DNA of 64,000 nt from Scortum barcoo (taxonomy: Eukaryota > Chordata > Actinopteri > Centrarchiformes > Terapontidae): the NCBI GenBank assembly GCA_023238725.1, contig CM041553.1, positions 14,071,001 through 14,135,000 on the forward strand, in the 5' to 3' direction. The position numbers and the translations under genes are program-made. The notes beneath the pieces are model-generated. The model worked only from the letters and a program-made list of their open reading frames with translations, was not told the origin of the DNA and made no database searches. Numbering within the stretch: position 1 is the stretch's first letter; each line of letters opens with the position of its first letter. Positions 39,201-52,300 of the stretch are shown here, one piece after another.

Positions 39201-40266
39201 CAGTTCCAACAAATGTTTCTGATAAAGGGGATTTTTTTAGTCATTACTGTTTCACAGAAGTCCTGTCCAGTTCTTCAGCCAGATGTTCAAATCAGTGTGG
39301 AAACCCTGTGCTTTTCAAATTGATGCATTTGCTGTTGGTGTGATCAGAAGGGAACAAGTAACCTTGCCCATCTGCTCATCTCCAGTTTTAATCTGGACCA
39401 TCACCACTGAACAGAACCAAGCAGAACTGCACCAATATGGTGAATCTTTTTCTAAGCAGCCCAGATGGATTTTAGTAGCAGCTCAGGCTGCAACTCTGCT
39501 GCCACCACCACACTGTGCCGCTGAGCGGCCATCTGGAGCCGGCGTGGCGCCGCTCTGAGAGGAGGCTGGTGGTTCTGCAGCCTTTCAGCTGGTCATTAAA
39601 GCCCGGGTTACTACAGGAGCACCACAGAGACATGATCATTGCCTTAAGGCCATCTTTGTCTTCCTCTGAGCTACATTACATTAATTACATTAATTAATAG
39701 ACTGACTACATGGTGACCTGCAGCTGATTTTCATGTTTTACATACAGTAATGCTTTAGTGTCTACATGCTGTCAATTTGATTAATACTCCCTTTATTTTG
39801 TGAGAGAAATTATTATACTACTTAATCAGTTGACAGAAAAAAATAATTACCAACTGTTTTGATAATCAGTTATCAGCAGACCATTTGTGTGTTTTTTTAT
39901 TGCGTGTGTCAGTTTGCCCATGTGTGTGTCTTCTTTTAGCTTTAGTCCCTGTAAACCGATAACGTGTGGCTCCTCTGTCAGAACATCTTGTACCTACAAA
40001 CTAAGAAAACTGATAGTGTGAATGATGGCTGCAGTGTTTTAACCAGCTTTTGTGTGCAGGTCAGAGTGATGTGTACAACTTTTTTTTTCACAGCAGATGA
40101 AGTCTTTTAGTTGACGTGTGATTTTTCTTGTGGGCCAAGGAGACACTGAGCACCATGGAAAGTTGTGTTCAGTGTGAAGAGAGCTCAGTTGCACATGAAG
40201 GGTATGGGTAGACGAAATAACCAACAAACTTATCAGACAGGAAGCTTGTGTATGTGTGTACATACA

Positions 40267-40305
<39 letters not shown>

Positions 40306-43300
40306 CATCTCAGCAAAATTACCCTTAAATTCCTCAGCGTGTTTGTTTGTACACTATGCATGTAAGCCACCACAAGCACAGATTAATCATTGTCAAATGC
40401 ATCACACACACACAGTAGCTCTGTCTATCTCGCTTCCCTTTGCACCAGCTGGACCTCTCATGATGATATAATCATGGCTTGAGTGTGTTTGAGTGAAAAG
40501 TGCAAAGTCATGTGGACTGTGTGTGTGTGTGTGTGTGTGTGTGTGCACGTACTTTGAATTATTATCAGACACAGTGAGGCAACGGTGAGCTGGAACATCT
40601 GTGCTCCTGTTAATCTCCCTGGTTTCTCCTCAGAGCATCTTGAAGTGGGTTTACATTGTTTACACTCTAAAGCCGGTGCTTCTGCGGGTGATTATTGTCA
40701 GCAGAGTGATTGATCAGTTGGATAAACTAATCATCAAGTGAAAGTCTTTTATTGAACTGCCTTTACTGAGTCATTGCATATAAAAGGATTCAATGACAAA
40801 AGTGCAGCCTGCTTAAGAAACTTTGGCCCCTTTAAAGTCTGAAAAGCAGATATTATAATCACAGATGTGTCAAGTGACGAGGTGTTGCTCTTCTCTCAGC
40901 ATCTCGTACCTCTGAGACTCTTAACATTACATAACATTCACCCAGAAGACTCCACGTCTGTTTCAAAGCCTAATGAGTCCATACAAATTGCATGATCACC
41001 ATCAGCCGTGCTGGTGACACAAAATACAGTAATTAGCAGAGAATGACGACAGAACAAAAGCAGAAACAAGCCGTTAATTGCCAACTAACAATTTTTCCAT
41101 TGATCAAAAACTTTATGGTCAATTTAAGTTACTTAAGAACAGACTGTCATTATACTGTCATACATACTGGATTATTATAATGATCATGTAAATCTGCATA
41201 TGTGATGTTTTCATCAGAACTGTTCTTGATTAAAAAACACTAAAAAGGTGCTGATTGGCACAAAACCAGTAACTTAAATACATCGCTATTTGAGCATGGA
41301 AGTTGGAGTTTCATGTGAAAAACGGAGAATAACCACAATCTACTGAGAAAGGCCCTTTAACTTACAGCCCCTTTTCACATACATAACACATATTAATAAT
41401 ACAGGTTTAAATAGAAAATAAGATAATGAATGATGTCTGAATGAAATGGGACGCCATGGGCTTAGCTAAGTGATCACTCACACGTTCTAAAAATGTGACC
41501 AGCTGAGTGTGTTGTTTCCCCAAATTATGTACATTATGCTGGAATGTGATTACACAGCTTTGATCAGGGATAAGAAAAGTGGTGTTTGGGAAAATTCAGG
41601 AAAGGAAGAGGGAGAGGAGAAGCTGACAGCTTATGGGAGGAAATATAGGAAGTGATTGTTTACTCTTAATGCCAATTATTTCTACAAAGTCAGACAAAAT
41701 GGTGCCGGGGTTTGCTCAGAATGAATTCGAGTTTCTTCATGCGCTAACTGAAGGTCCATCTCTGGAGTATTCTCCCTGCACTACCGTCTTTGTCCACAGG
41801 GACCGACAAAATCAACACAGAATGAAAAGTTTCATAGAGCTGCTTTAAACAATTAAATAATAACTAAGTATTAAGGAAACTGGTGTTTATATTAGCTAAA
41901 TGAATTACTTTTACTTTTTAATTACTTTTTTCTATTATTCTATTATTCTACTTTTTTCTATTATTATAGTATTAGTATAGAAGTAAAGCAAAGCATGATC
42001 ATGCCAAACCCACCTGTAGCCACTTAGTGTTTACACTTTTAGTTATTGAATGACACAAACAGCAGAGACAGATTTAAATAACAAAAACTGAATAATCAAA
42101 TTCAGAGAACATTTATTAATATTCACAGCCATATTTTATACTATTTTTGCTCACACATGAACAAAAGATATTTGTTAGCTCCTTGTTTGTTCTCTCATAA
42201 TTACTTTGACTACTGTGCACTTTATATTAGAGTGTTGTTTTTGTGGGTCTAGAGGCTGATAAAACTGAACATGTCGTGGCTGTGGATGTTATTTAGGGGA
42301 AGAAGTGTGCATGGATCTGTGATAAGGGGGCCTTGAATGTGGTTTGAGTGTTCTGGTGCAGTATGTACTCACTCTGGGAGGGGCGGGGGGTTCTCGACTA
42401 GACAGTGACGGTAAGTGCTGCTGAGGGGAGATTTCTGCTATTAGTCTATCACGTACTCTGGGCACTAATAACACTTTGTATCCTACGTGATTCACATCAC
42501 ATAAAAGTTATTTCATGTGTAACAGATGAGGAGACTCGATAACTCCCTGTTTTCGCCCCCCGCTTCAGCACAAGAACACACACACACACCTGAGACTAAT
42601 TATGCTGTAATCTCTCTTTCTGTCAACAACAACTTAGTATCATTAACAAAAAAACAAAACAAGGGCTGTTGTAACTAGATTCATGTGTACCTCCACTTGT
42701 AAGCCGTCTGTGGCGTTTATGAGATCTAGTAGCAGTGTGTCTTGATCTGTTTTTCCTAAAAATAGCTTGGTCCCACGCCCAGACAGAGGAAATGGGACCC
42801 CATGGGCTTAGTACTAAGTGATCCGTGGACACGTTCTAAATATGTGACCAGCTGAGTGCGTTGTATCCCCAAATTATTTACATTATGCTGGAATTTGATT
42901 ACACAGCTTTGATCAGGGATAAGCAAAGTGGTGTTTGGGAAAGTTTAAGATAAAAGGAGGGAGAGGGAAAGCTGAAGGCTGATGGGAGGAAATAGACGAA
43001 GCAACGAGGTGCTGGAAGACGAGGCTCCTGTGTGATAACTGAACTGAATGTTTGCCTGGAGAGAGAGTCAGATAGGGAGAGGGGAAGAAAAATCACCCAG
43101 TCAGCCTACGTGTGCCGGCTCACAATCTGCTTGCTTTTTCTTTTTTTTCTTTTTTTGTCCCCACCTCCCTCCCTCTTTCCCTTTAACACCCCATTCGCCC
43201 CTCCCCTCTGCCCTTGCTGCTGCGAAACAAACAAGTCCAGAGTGGCGCTAGGGTGGGGAAGATATGCATGTCAGGCAAGAGAGACAGCAAGGAGGACTAC

Positions 43301-46300
43301 TGTAGAGAAAAGAGAAAACAAGAGAGGGAAGGGAGAGAGGGAAGGGAGAGAGGGAAGGGAGGGAGGGAGGGAGGGAGGGAGGGATTCCAGTGGGTGAAAG
43401 ACGAGGCGGAGCCAATCCACTCCTGCTCTCTCACACACAGCCAAAGACAGATGGGCGGATGCTTTGGCCGCCGAGGCAGCCAATAGCGGGCTGGGAGCAG
43501 CCCCCTCTGTTAGGGCAGGGCCAGCCTGAGGGAGAGTGTGGCTCAACTTAAAGAGTGTGTTCACAGGCTGGCCACCATCCGTTGAGCGCTCTTTTCTCCT
43601 CTCTCATGGTTGTGCAGACGCTAAGGATGAAGATCCAGGAGTCACCCGTTACTTGTGACACGGGAAGGGTCGGCGGCGGAGAGGTGCGAGGCTCAGACCC
43701 GGATTGCGAGAAGACGAGCCGCGAGGACGTGCCCCGGCTGGACCTGACAGCGCTGACCGAGGACAACAACTGGGGAGGTGAGGCTGCAGGCCACCCCGCC
43801 GTCTTTTTTCATGCTCAGATTCTCCTCTCACATGCAATGCTTCATTTCTAAACAGGTCTGATACTCTCTGGAATACACACATTTTCCACACACATGCACA
43901 GACAAACAAACCCCCCCTTGTCCCTCCACCCCAGCTCAGCACATCGGTGTCTGGGTAGCAGCTGCACACCTTCTGCTGCCTCTACTCCTCCTCCTCCTCC
44001 TCCTCCTCCTCCTCCTCCTCTTCTGTCGCCTCCTAATGCAGCTTCTTCTGCCTCTCCTGTAGGATTTAATTGAAAAAGATCCTTAAGTCCTCTAGTCCAC
44101 CTATATCTGGAGGGGAAACACTCACCGGGGACGTGCTTGTTTGCTCGGCAGACGAGATAAGGTAGTCCTGCAAACAGCTTGTTGTTTTGTTGCTGTTGAA
44201 TCAGACCACATGGGAATCTTGTGTTATCCTCTCAAGAGAAAGAAAGAAGGTGTAGCTGAAGTTCACAGCTCCTCCTGTGCTTTTATCTAAAGAGCAAACT
44301 CTGCTCTTTTTGTTGTTTTTACTTTTGACCAAATGTATCCGTTTCTTTGCATTTTCTGGTGGTAAATTGTTTTTAGTCTTGGCTGCTGCTGTAACTCAAA
44401 AATCAATCTTTAGGTCGAATGGTGATAACAGCATACCAGTCGAGTGGCTGTAGAAACTTGGCTTGCATTTAAAAAGTTTATTGATCCCCACTGATATTTT
44501 CAGACTTGCTCCATTTAAAAAGTCATATGTTTGCTGCAGGAACAGTGATGGTGATGGTTTCTGCATGTGCATCCAATGTCAGCCTTGCACAACATCAAAT
44601 TCAGATGCATTTAATGAAGAGTGAAGAAGATGTTATCTCTAAAGCAGAGTTTGCACTGCACACATTCATTTGGCTCTCTCCCCTTCTCATTTTCTTTCTG
44701 TCAGGCCCCTTGTGAGTTTGTTATTAATGTGCTTGTTTATGCAGCGCTGGCATTGGTGTGCAGAAAGGAAATCATGCACCAAGGCTGCAATTGTTTTGTT
44801 AGGACATTGCGACACAGCGGAGGTGGGTGGAGGCTTCTGCGTTGAGCAGTGAAAGCCAAGCATGTTTTCTGACCTGGACACTGGAATGGCGACCAACAGG
44901 TTCTCTCCTACGGTGAAATACAGTTAAAGGACATGTCCCAGCTTGTTTGCCCACCTCACCGCTGCAAACGTTGGTCCTCACTCCCACCACCACAACCACC
45001 TCGGCTTCCTGTCTGATATGGCAGAATTGTTCCATGCAGTAAATCTCTAAACTTTGACAGCCTCATGTTTGGAACATTAGTACACGTTTGCACGTTTTGT
45101 GGAGCTCTCTAGTGGCCAAATGCGATACATGAAAAACAAGAGAGGTTATCAGTATGCGTTGGCGAATGAGAGGAGACATTTCACGTGCTTATATATTGAT
45201 CCCGAGCCAACAAACTGCTTAGTCTGCATAAAGGTGTGGTGTTATGTGTTTTGGCTCTCTTCAGTGTGTACTTGGTGTCTCTGACTGTGCGTGGCTCTCA
45301 TGACTAAAATGCACAGTCTGGCTTGGCGGAGGATGACGCAGCTTTGTACAGCATGTTCAGGAAATTTACAATCTAGGTGGCGTTTTTTAACGCTGACACT
45401 ATGAGGATGTTTTGTATTAGATAACTGTCCTGTTTTGTGGTTTTTAGGGTTTTTTTCTGTGCTTTTCTTGAACCTCCCCCCTGTACATTCTGTCCTGAAT
45501 GCATAACTGAATTTGTGGCAGCGGGGGACGCCACAGGGAGCCTGCATGATTAGCTTTGACAGGCCACTCGGATATACAGCATCTCCTTTAGGTGCAGCGA
45601 TGTCCTGTGAAGCATGAAAGAGAGCAGGAACTGCAATTGTGAAAAAATCTGTTGTGTAAAGTTGAACTTGTGAGGTTTTTTTTTCCCGGTGTAGCTAGAA
45701 TGTTTATTATTCTCTAAGGAGAGCCAAAGAGGGATTTATGTTCTGGCCAAGCTGAATAAGCAGTTAATAAAGCTGTACAATGGTAGTAAGTACTGTTGGG
45801 GATGTGTGCATACTGTACAGAAGGTATAATACTTTACAAATGGGCTTGTGGCTGAATGAGGGCATTAGGCAGTGGTGTGGGACCTTTGTTCCAGTACACT
45901 TTGTGCCAGCGCCTGTTATGGTGACCTGATATTTGGCGCTCCGCTCCGTCCTGTCTGTCAGCGATGGCGGAAAGACATTAATGGGACATTTCAGCAGGGA
46001 GAGACGAGGCTCACGTGTCTTGTCAGTTAATTGAAGTTTAGCGAGGTGCTTGCTATTTTGATTTCTCATATTCATTACAACAAGAAGGATGCACTCTGGT
46101 CCTGTCATACTTTTGTTTTCAGTTTCAGTTTTCTTTGTCTTCACATCTTCATTGTGTCCTTTCCTTCTCCTCTTCTACTCTTTTTGTTCCTCTAGATTCT
46201 CCGTTCTTTAATACCCCCTTCCTTGATTTCAAAAGCACTTTTCATCCAAGTTTTTGTGATGGTAAGTGTCAACGTTGCCTCACTGTTGGTGCTGACTTGC

Positions 46301-49300
46301 CTTGCTGCAAATAACATATTTGAAAGAAAGATAGGCTGTCTGACTGACCTTTCCCACTGCATGGCAACATGCTGGAACATTGTGGTTGAATGTCTCGCAC
46401 ACAACAACCTTTAGTGAAATGGCATTTTTTTTTTTTTTTGTTTCATTAGTCCAGTTAATCCTGAAGCATCAACGAGCAGTTGATTTAAAGAATTAATTTC
46501 AAATGCCATGGAAGGCTCAGTGGCCAAGCTACAGCGCTCTGCACTCTGAGCGAGATAATAGACCTCAAATGAAGACACTGCGTGATTGAGCGTTTCACCT
46601 GCCGCTGCGAGCGAGCTCTGACACGCAGGAGAGTTGCTGCTTGATAAACTGCACGTACCTAAAAGTACAGGAGGTCTCCCGGGACCGGAGCTGGAATTTG
46701 AGCTAAGTTGCTTCTCGTACGGCCCAACTCTCCCCAGCTAAGAAAAATATGCATGTGCAGTTTTAGTCCGGGTGTGCGTATTTTCACGGGTGCTTTCTGA
46801 CACCGTGAATGTTGACACTGACGGTTGGTTTCCCTCAGAGCTTGTTTTCACTCCCTCCATCACTTCTCCCCATGTAACAACGCCTCTGTATATTTCTAGA
46901 GTCTCCTGACACCTGATCTCACCTTTTCCATGAAACCTGCATTATTATTCCCACTGAGTTTCAGAGTTTCACATTGTATCCATGTAGTCTTATTTTAACA
47001 GCGAACCCTCTCCCAGACAACCTGATATTTCTCTGGTCTCCCTCTCATGCACACGAGCTCGGGCTTATCTGTCAGAGTGGAAACTACAACACAAACCCAT
47101 CACTGTACCTCTCAACAGGGGTCGAGCCCTGACATTATCCCATTGAGGGCCAGCATTATTAATAGCCCGGGGATTGTCAGGGGTATCTGCATGGCTATTT
47201 TCATCAGACATAATTGTTGCCAGAGCGGAGACTGTAACCAGGGGACAGGGCTGGGGGCGTGTGTGTTACCCACAGTTTCAGAACAACATCTGTGACCATC
47301 GAGCCCCAGAGGAGGGTTGTTTTTGGTTTTAGAGAGAGCAGATTCATTATGTCCAGTGGCTTTCACAACACCAGAGCCAAAAAAGAGAAATTAAATGAGT
47401 GTCTCTTTTTGGGAAATAAACTCTCTTATGTTACTCTCGTATGTTACTTGCATTAAAAAAAAACATATTATAACAGGAAATAATATGCTGGTTTCATTTT
47501 GGATTTGGTTGCAAGCTGGAAAAATATCCTTGATTGTCGGATGTAATAAGTTTAATAAGCATTTATAGAACAAACAATTATTTGATAAATTGTTAGCTGC
47601 AGCCAAATCTAAATAACAATCATCATCAATTTAATTAATTTTAAGCAAATGAGCAAATGAATAATGTACGAGACAAAATGTTAGTTGTATCTTAGCTTCT
47701 ATTATTTGTAACTATTTGTAATGAGTTATAAAAATGAACCTAAATAATAACTAAAAAGGATTCTGATGCAATAAGCAGATTTGAATTTACAGCTCATTTC
47801 CGTTTGTTTTGTCTCGTAGCTACAATAATCTGAATCTGTTGCTCTTGTAGGGACGAGCTTTGTGTTGTCTGCTGCACGACATGCTTCACACTTTACTGCC
47901 AAACAAGATCCCCTGAACAACCCGCCTCTCATTTGCATATCGTCTGTCTGCATATTTAACAGCAGGGCGGCCAAAGTGTCACATTTTAACATGAAGCGTG
48001 TTTGTTTGTCCGTCACTCAGAACCAGTCCCAGCATACTCGCCAATGCAGAGGGAGAGCATGGACCGAGAGGAAGCCCGGCTGTCCCCGCACGCTGGGGGT
48101 CGGTTAATCCGCCAGCTGCTGGAGGAGGACACTGACCCGATGCTGTCCCCTCGCTTCTACGCCTACGGACAGTGCCAACAGTACCTGGACGACACTGAAG
48201 TGCCTCCCTCGCCACCGAATGCACACTCATTCGTCAGGTAATCACTTGACACAGTTCTGTTTGTAGTGGGGGAGCAGTGGGGAGGAGCCGTGAGCGACAT
48301 TGACATGATTACGCATCTCTGCAGTCGCAGACGGAGTTCATCTCTTGGATCCTGTGATGATGAGAAAGAGGAGCTGACATCTGCCCAGCTCACGAAGAGG
48401 ATCCACGTGCTGAAGAAGAAGATCCACAGGTTCGAGGAAAGGTTTGAAGAGGAGCGGAAGTACAGGGTAGGCGCAGCAGTAACAACCTTTTTATTTATCA
48501 CGTTAAAAAAGAAACCTAAAAGTTTGACCTAAAAGACATTTTTTTAAAAGGTTATTGACTCTGTGAGGATACTCCAGTCTCTCATTAGCACTATTTGTAA
48601 ATAGAGAATAGAGGAAGGAAGAAAGGAGAATCTGTTTTCATTGTTGAATTGTTTTTTTTTTCTCATCCAGCCTTCCCACAGTGATAAAGCTGCAAATCCA
48701 GAGGTGCTGCGGTGGATGAACGAACTGGCCAAGCTTCGCAAAGACCTAAAAGGTGAGACAGAAACTAATAGTACTGAACATAAGATCATTCGAAACTAAA
48801 GGCTCACTCATACTGTCCCTGTTTCTCCTCTTCAGAGCACAAACTGATTAAGTCTGAGGAGGACCTGCCACCTCTGACTCGCCAGCGTAGCAACACACTG
48901 CCCAAAAGCTTCGGCTCTCAGCTAGAGAAGAAATCCCAGCAGGAGAAGGTGCCGAAGCCGCCGGTGGAAAGCACCCTGGAGACAATTTCCAAGAAGCTGC
49001 AGGAGAAGAGGGAGGAGGTGAACCGCCCTGAGGACATCAAGGTAAGACCACGCGCTTACGGGGTCAGCAGATAAATAAATAAAACACACACAGATATATC
49101 CAGCAAATGGATTTTCCATGTAAGACAAAGAACATCAATTTTAAAGTGGGCAGTGTGGGAGGACTTTGTTTTATATGGAAGGAACAACACAGGTTGTTTT
49201 TCTCAAATGTTTTGACTCACTTCCTGCACCCCCATCTTGCTGACAGGATATGACACGCGAGCAGATTGGAGCAGAGAAAGTCGCCCTGCAGAAAGCTCTC

Positions 49301-52300
49301 CTCTACTACGAGAGCATACATGGACGACCGGTGAGTCGTCCTCCTCGATAAACAAAGCACAAAACACACACGGCCCTCCGCACTGTGTCTGATCACTGCT
49401 TGATTTTGACCCACATTTCAAATTTCAAGTCAAGGGTCAATAATGCCTCAAGCCAGAATGTGTGTGCGTGTGTGTGTGTCTATGAGTGTGTGTGCATCTG
49501 GTTAGCTTTCAGAGTGTGTATCCATTAGCTAGTAGGAAGAATGGATCCATCATTTAGTTTGTCGTCACTGGAAATGTATCAATTAGAAAACAGATACAGA
49601 AAGTGACACCACTTTATCCAAACTTTGACAGACTGTTTGATGTCAGACCTTCGATGGCTGAAAAATAATTGTGCCGTCTAATCCCTGCGAGTATTGTCGT
49701 ATATCAGTAAGTGCAGCTGACCTTTCTGTCACCTCCATCCCTTCTCACGCTGCTTTGTGTTAATGACCTTCTCACTCCGAGGAGGAGTTGTTGTGGGCCA
49801 CTCTGGGTTAGCTGTCATTTTGTGTTTTTTTTACTGCTGTAGCTGGTCTGCAGGGAGACAGAGGACGACAGAGAAAAGCTAAAACATGATGTCTTTATCT
49901 CCCTCCTTTTTATTTGGCTACTTCAGGTCACCAAGGGCGAGCGTCAAATCATGAAGCCCCTGTACGACAGATACCGGCTGGTGAAGCAGATCCTGTGCAG
50001 AGCCTCCACCATCCCTGTCATCGTAAGTATCGCACCTTAACCTTCATCACCCTCCACAGCTGCCCACTTGTCCCGCTGATCGTTCACACGAGCGAGCGGC
50101 GAAAGATCACCACATTGTCGGGACGTTTGCAGACGCTTAATCCCAGCTCACGTTGGCTTTAGCGGCTGCCGTGGGAACCGGTGCCACAGACGTGTTATCC
50201 ACCTTTCAGGGCTCTAAGTCAGCTTTAGCAGCTCAGTGAATCCCCAGGTTGTAAAGCAGCTCATAGGTGACAGATTGAGTTCACAGGTGACACGGCCAAA
50301 GGCTGAGAGCAGGAGAGGGTCAGAAACTGTAGAAAAAGTGTCTGCTCTTAATTGTAGATAAGAAACAAGAAACTACTGTCAGTCTTTGAAATGCTACTTT
50401 GTTGGATTAACAGTTGCATAAAGTGTTGCATAAAAATATTTTATTCATACTATCTGTGCACTTGACTATTTAGCATCCATTTCTATTATGTAAGATATGA
50501 TGTGCATTATGGACCCACAGTATATATCTATTACATAATGCACTACCTCTAATCCCCATTATGCAAATCGAGATCAGTGCCATTGTATAGATTGTTCTGT
50601 ACAATAGAAGTCCTGGTGCAGCATTTTTATTATCCTGGAAAGGTCAAACTCAGAAGAAAATAGAAATTTCTTGAACCTTTTTTCTTTTGTTTTGTTCCAG
50701 CTTTTCATCCCTGAAACAAGCCTCACTTTTTTGCCTTTTTTATACCCATAATAAACCCTGAATGTCTTTTTAACTTTTTTAATTCAGTCTTTCCCAATTT
50801 TTAAAATGAGCTCAGTCAGAATTACTGAACCAAAGAGTCTCAAACATGTTGTGTTTTTCGGTTTATTTAATTTTTATTCTGTTTTTAGTTACAAAATAAG
50901 CAGCTGTTGAGATGTTTGGATCAAAAATTCAAAAATGTATCCAGATAAAACTGCGCGGCTTCAAGTGGCTGCCATCCCAAATAAGTTCATTAGCTCCAGT
51001 CTGACCATTCAAAATTATTGTCATTTTGCCATCCTGCGGAAAACGAGGAGGTGTTAAGCTGGAAAAGAGAACGAGCTTCAGAGTAAGCTTCAGCTCTGGT
51101 GAAAGTTTAGACACGTCATGGCGTTGCTGTAAAAACGTCCCAGCGTGGTTAACACCTCCTTCTTAACCGTCACCACAGGGCTCTCCCTCAAGCAAGCGCA
51201 GAGGTCCCCTCCTTCAGCCCATTATCGAGGGCGAAACCGCACTCTTCTTCGATGATATCAAGGTGAAGAGCTGCTGCTGCTGCTTCAACAATCAGTCGCC
51301 AGTTCCCCCACCATGACCCCCGCCTCCCTCCAACCCCCTCCCCCCTTATGTAACTACCATTCACCCCTCTAATGAGCCTGATTGCTGTCTGTTTATTGGG
51401 TCGTTGCCTGTTTCCTGCCATCAGCACTTGTAGAGAAGTTGAATCAGTAGCTGATTTTTGATGTTTGATGTCGGATGATTCTGGTTTTGTTACAACTTCT
51501 TTTTTTTTTATAGTTTTGGCTGTCATTTCTAGAAGTAATAATTATCATTGTATTCACCAAGCTGAGATCAAGTAACACAGTGGTTAAGACAAAGTCAGGA
51601 AGAATTTAAACAAGTTTCCTGATTAGTCAGTGTTAATTTGAAGGAAAAACAACACTTTGTCACTCAAACTACCAAATTACCAAAACAATCACCACAGTTA
51701 TATGTGCATGAGGGTATTTTTAACTATTTTTATAATGTAAGAAATTATCAGGATAACTAAAGCTCAAATGCTCAGATGTGGGATGTTTGGGGAACCACAC
51801 GTTGAGCTGCTCCACATAAATGTTTGAGCTCATCCCGTCTCAGTGATTACTTTGAGGAGTTTAACATCGTAATAAGAGAGAAATGATGGTCAAAGCTACA
51901 CAATTCAAACCCAAGTAATAAAGCAGGTGTGTTTTAGTTCGAACTGTTGGTCGTTAGTTTAGGACTTAAGTTGGCCCTTGGTGTGTCCTCTGGTTGACTG
52001 CCTTCATTAACTCCATCCATACATACTAACGTATACAGAATCACAAACGAGGGCGGTGGAAGTGCATTTTGCCGCTGAACCATGATGATTTTTATAACTA
52101 CCGATGACTAACACTAACACTGCATGATCCTCACGCACTGCAGTGTTTGAGCCCGGGGGAAGGCTGTGGTTAACCGTTGCAGCACGATGTGGCGTTTTTT
52201 CAACACCTCCCCATCGGCCACCGTTTGACCCTCTTTGTGCTCCTGCAGGAGGAAGAGGACGGCTCAGAGGACGATGGGGACTCAAAGACGCAGTTCACCG

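Larger units (their letters stand above)
38378..43617 (+). other. fam13a intron 13
   Basis: Holds two GT microsatellites (40268-40304 and 40519-40545), dispersed repeat B copy 2 (41700-41850), a pair of 210-bp direct repeats (41443-41653, 42789-43000) and, at its end, the probable internal promoter. A G+C-rich patch at 39480-39610 is open in several frames but lacks convincing splice sites. Confidence 0.55.
43778..48020 (+). other. fam13a intron 14
   Basis: Begins with CT-rich sequence including (CTC)n at 43985-44021. Apart from the candidate 66-nt exon no coding exon was seen. Confidence 0.5.

Noticed and set aside
39283..39697. G+C-rich patch with overlapping frames in intron 13
   Set aside because: No acceptor/donor pair gives a phase 0 insert, and the translation matches nothing in FAM13 proteins. 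A decayed repeat or regulatory patch remains possible.
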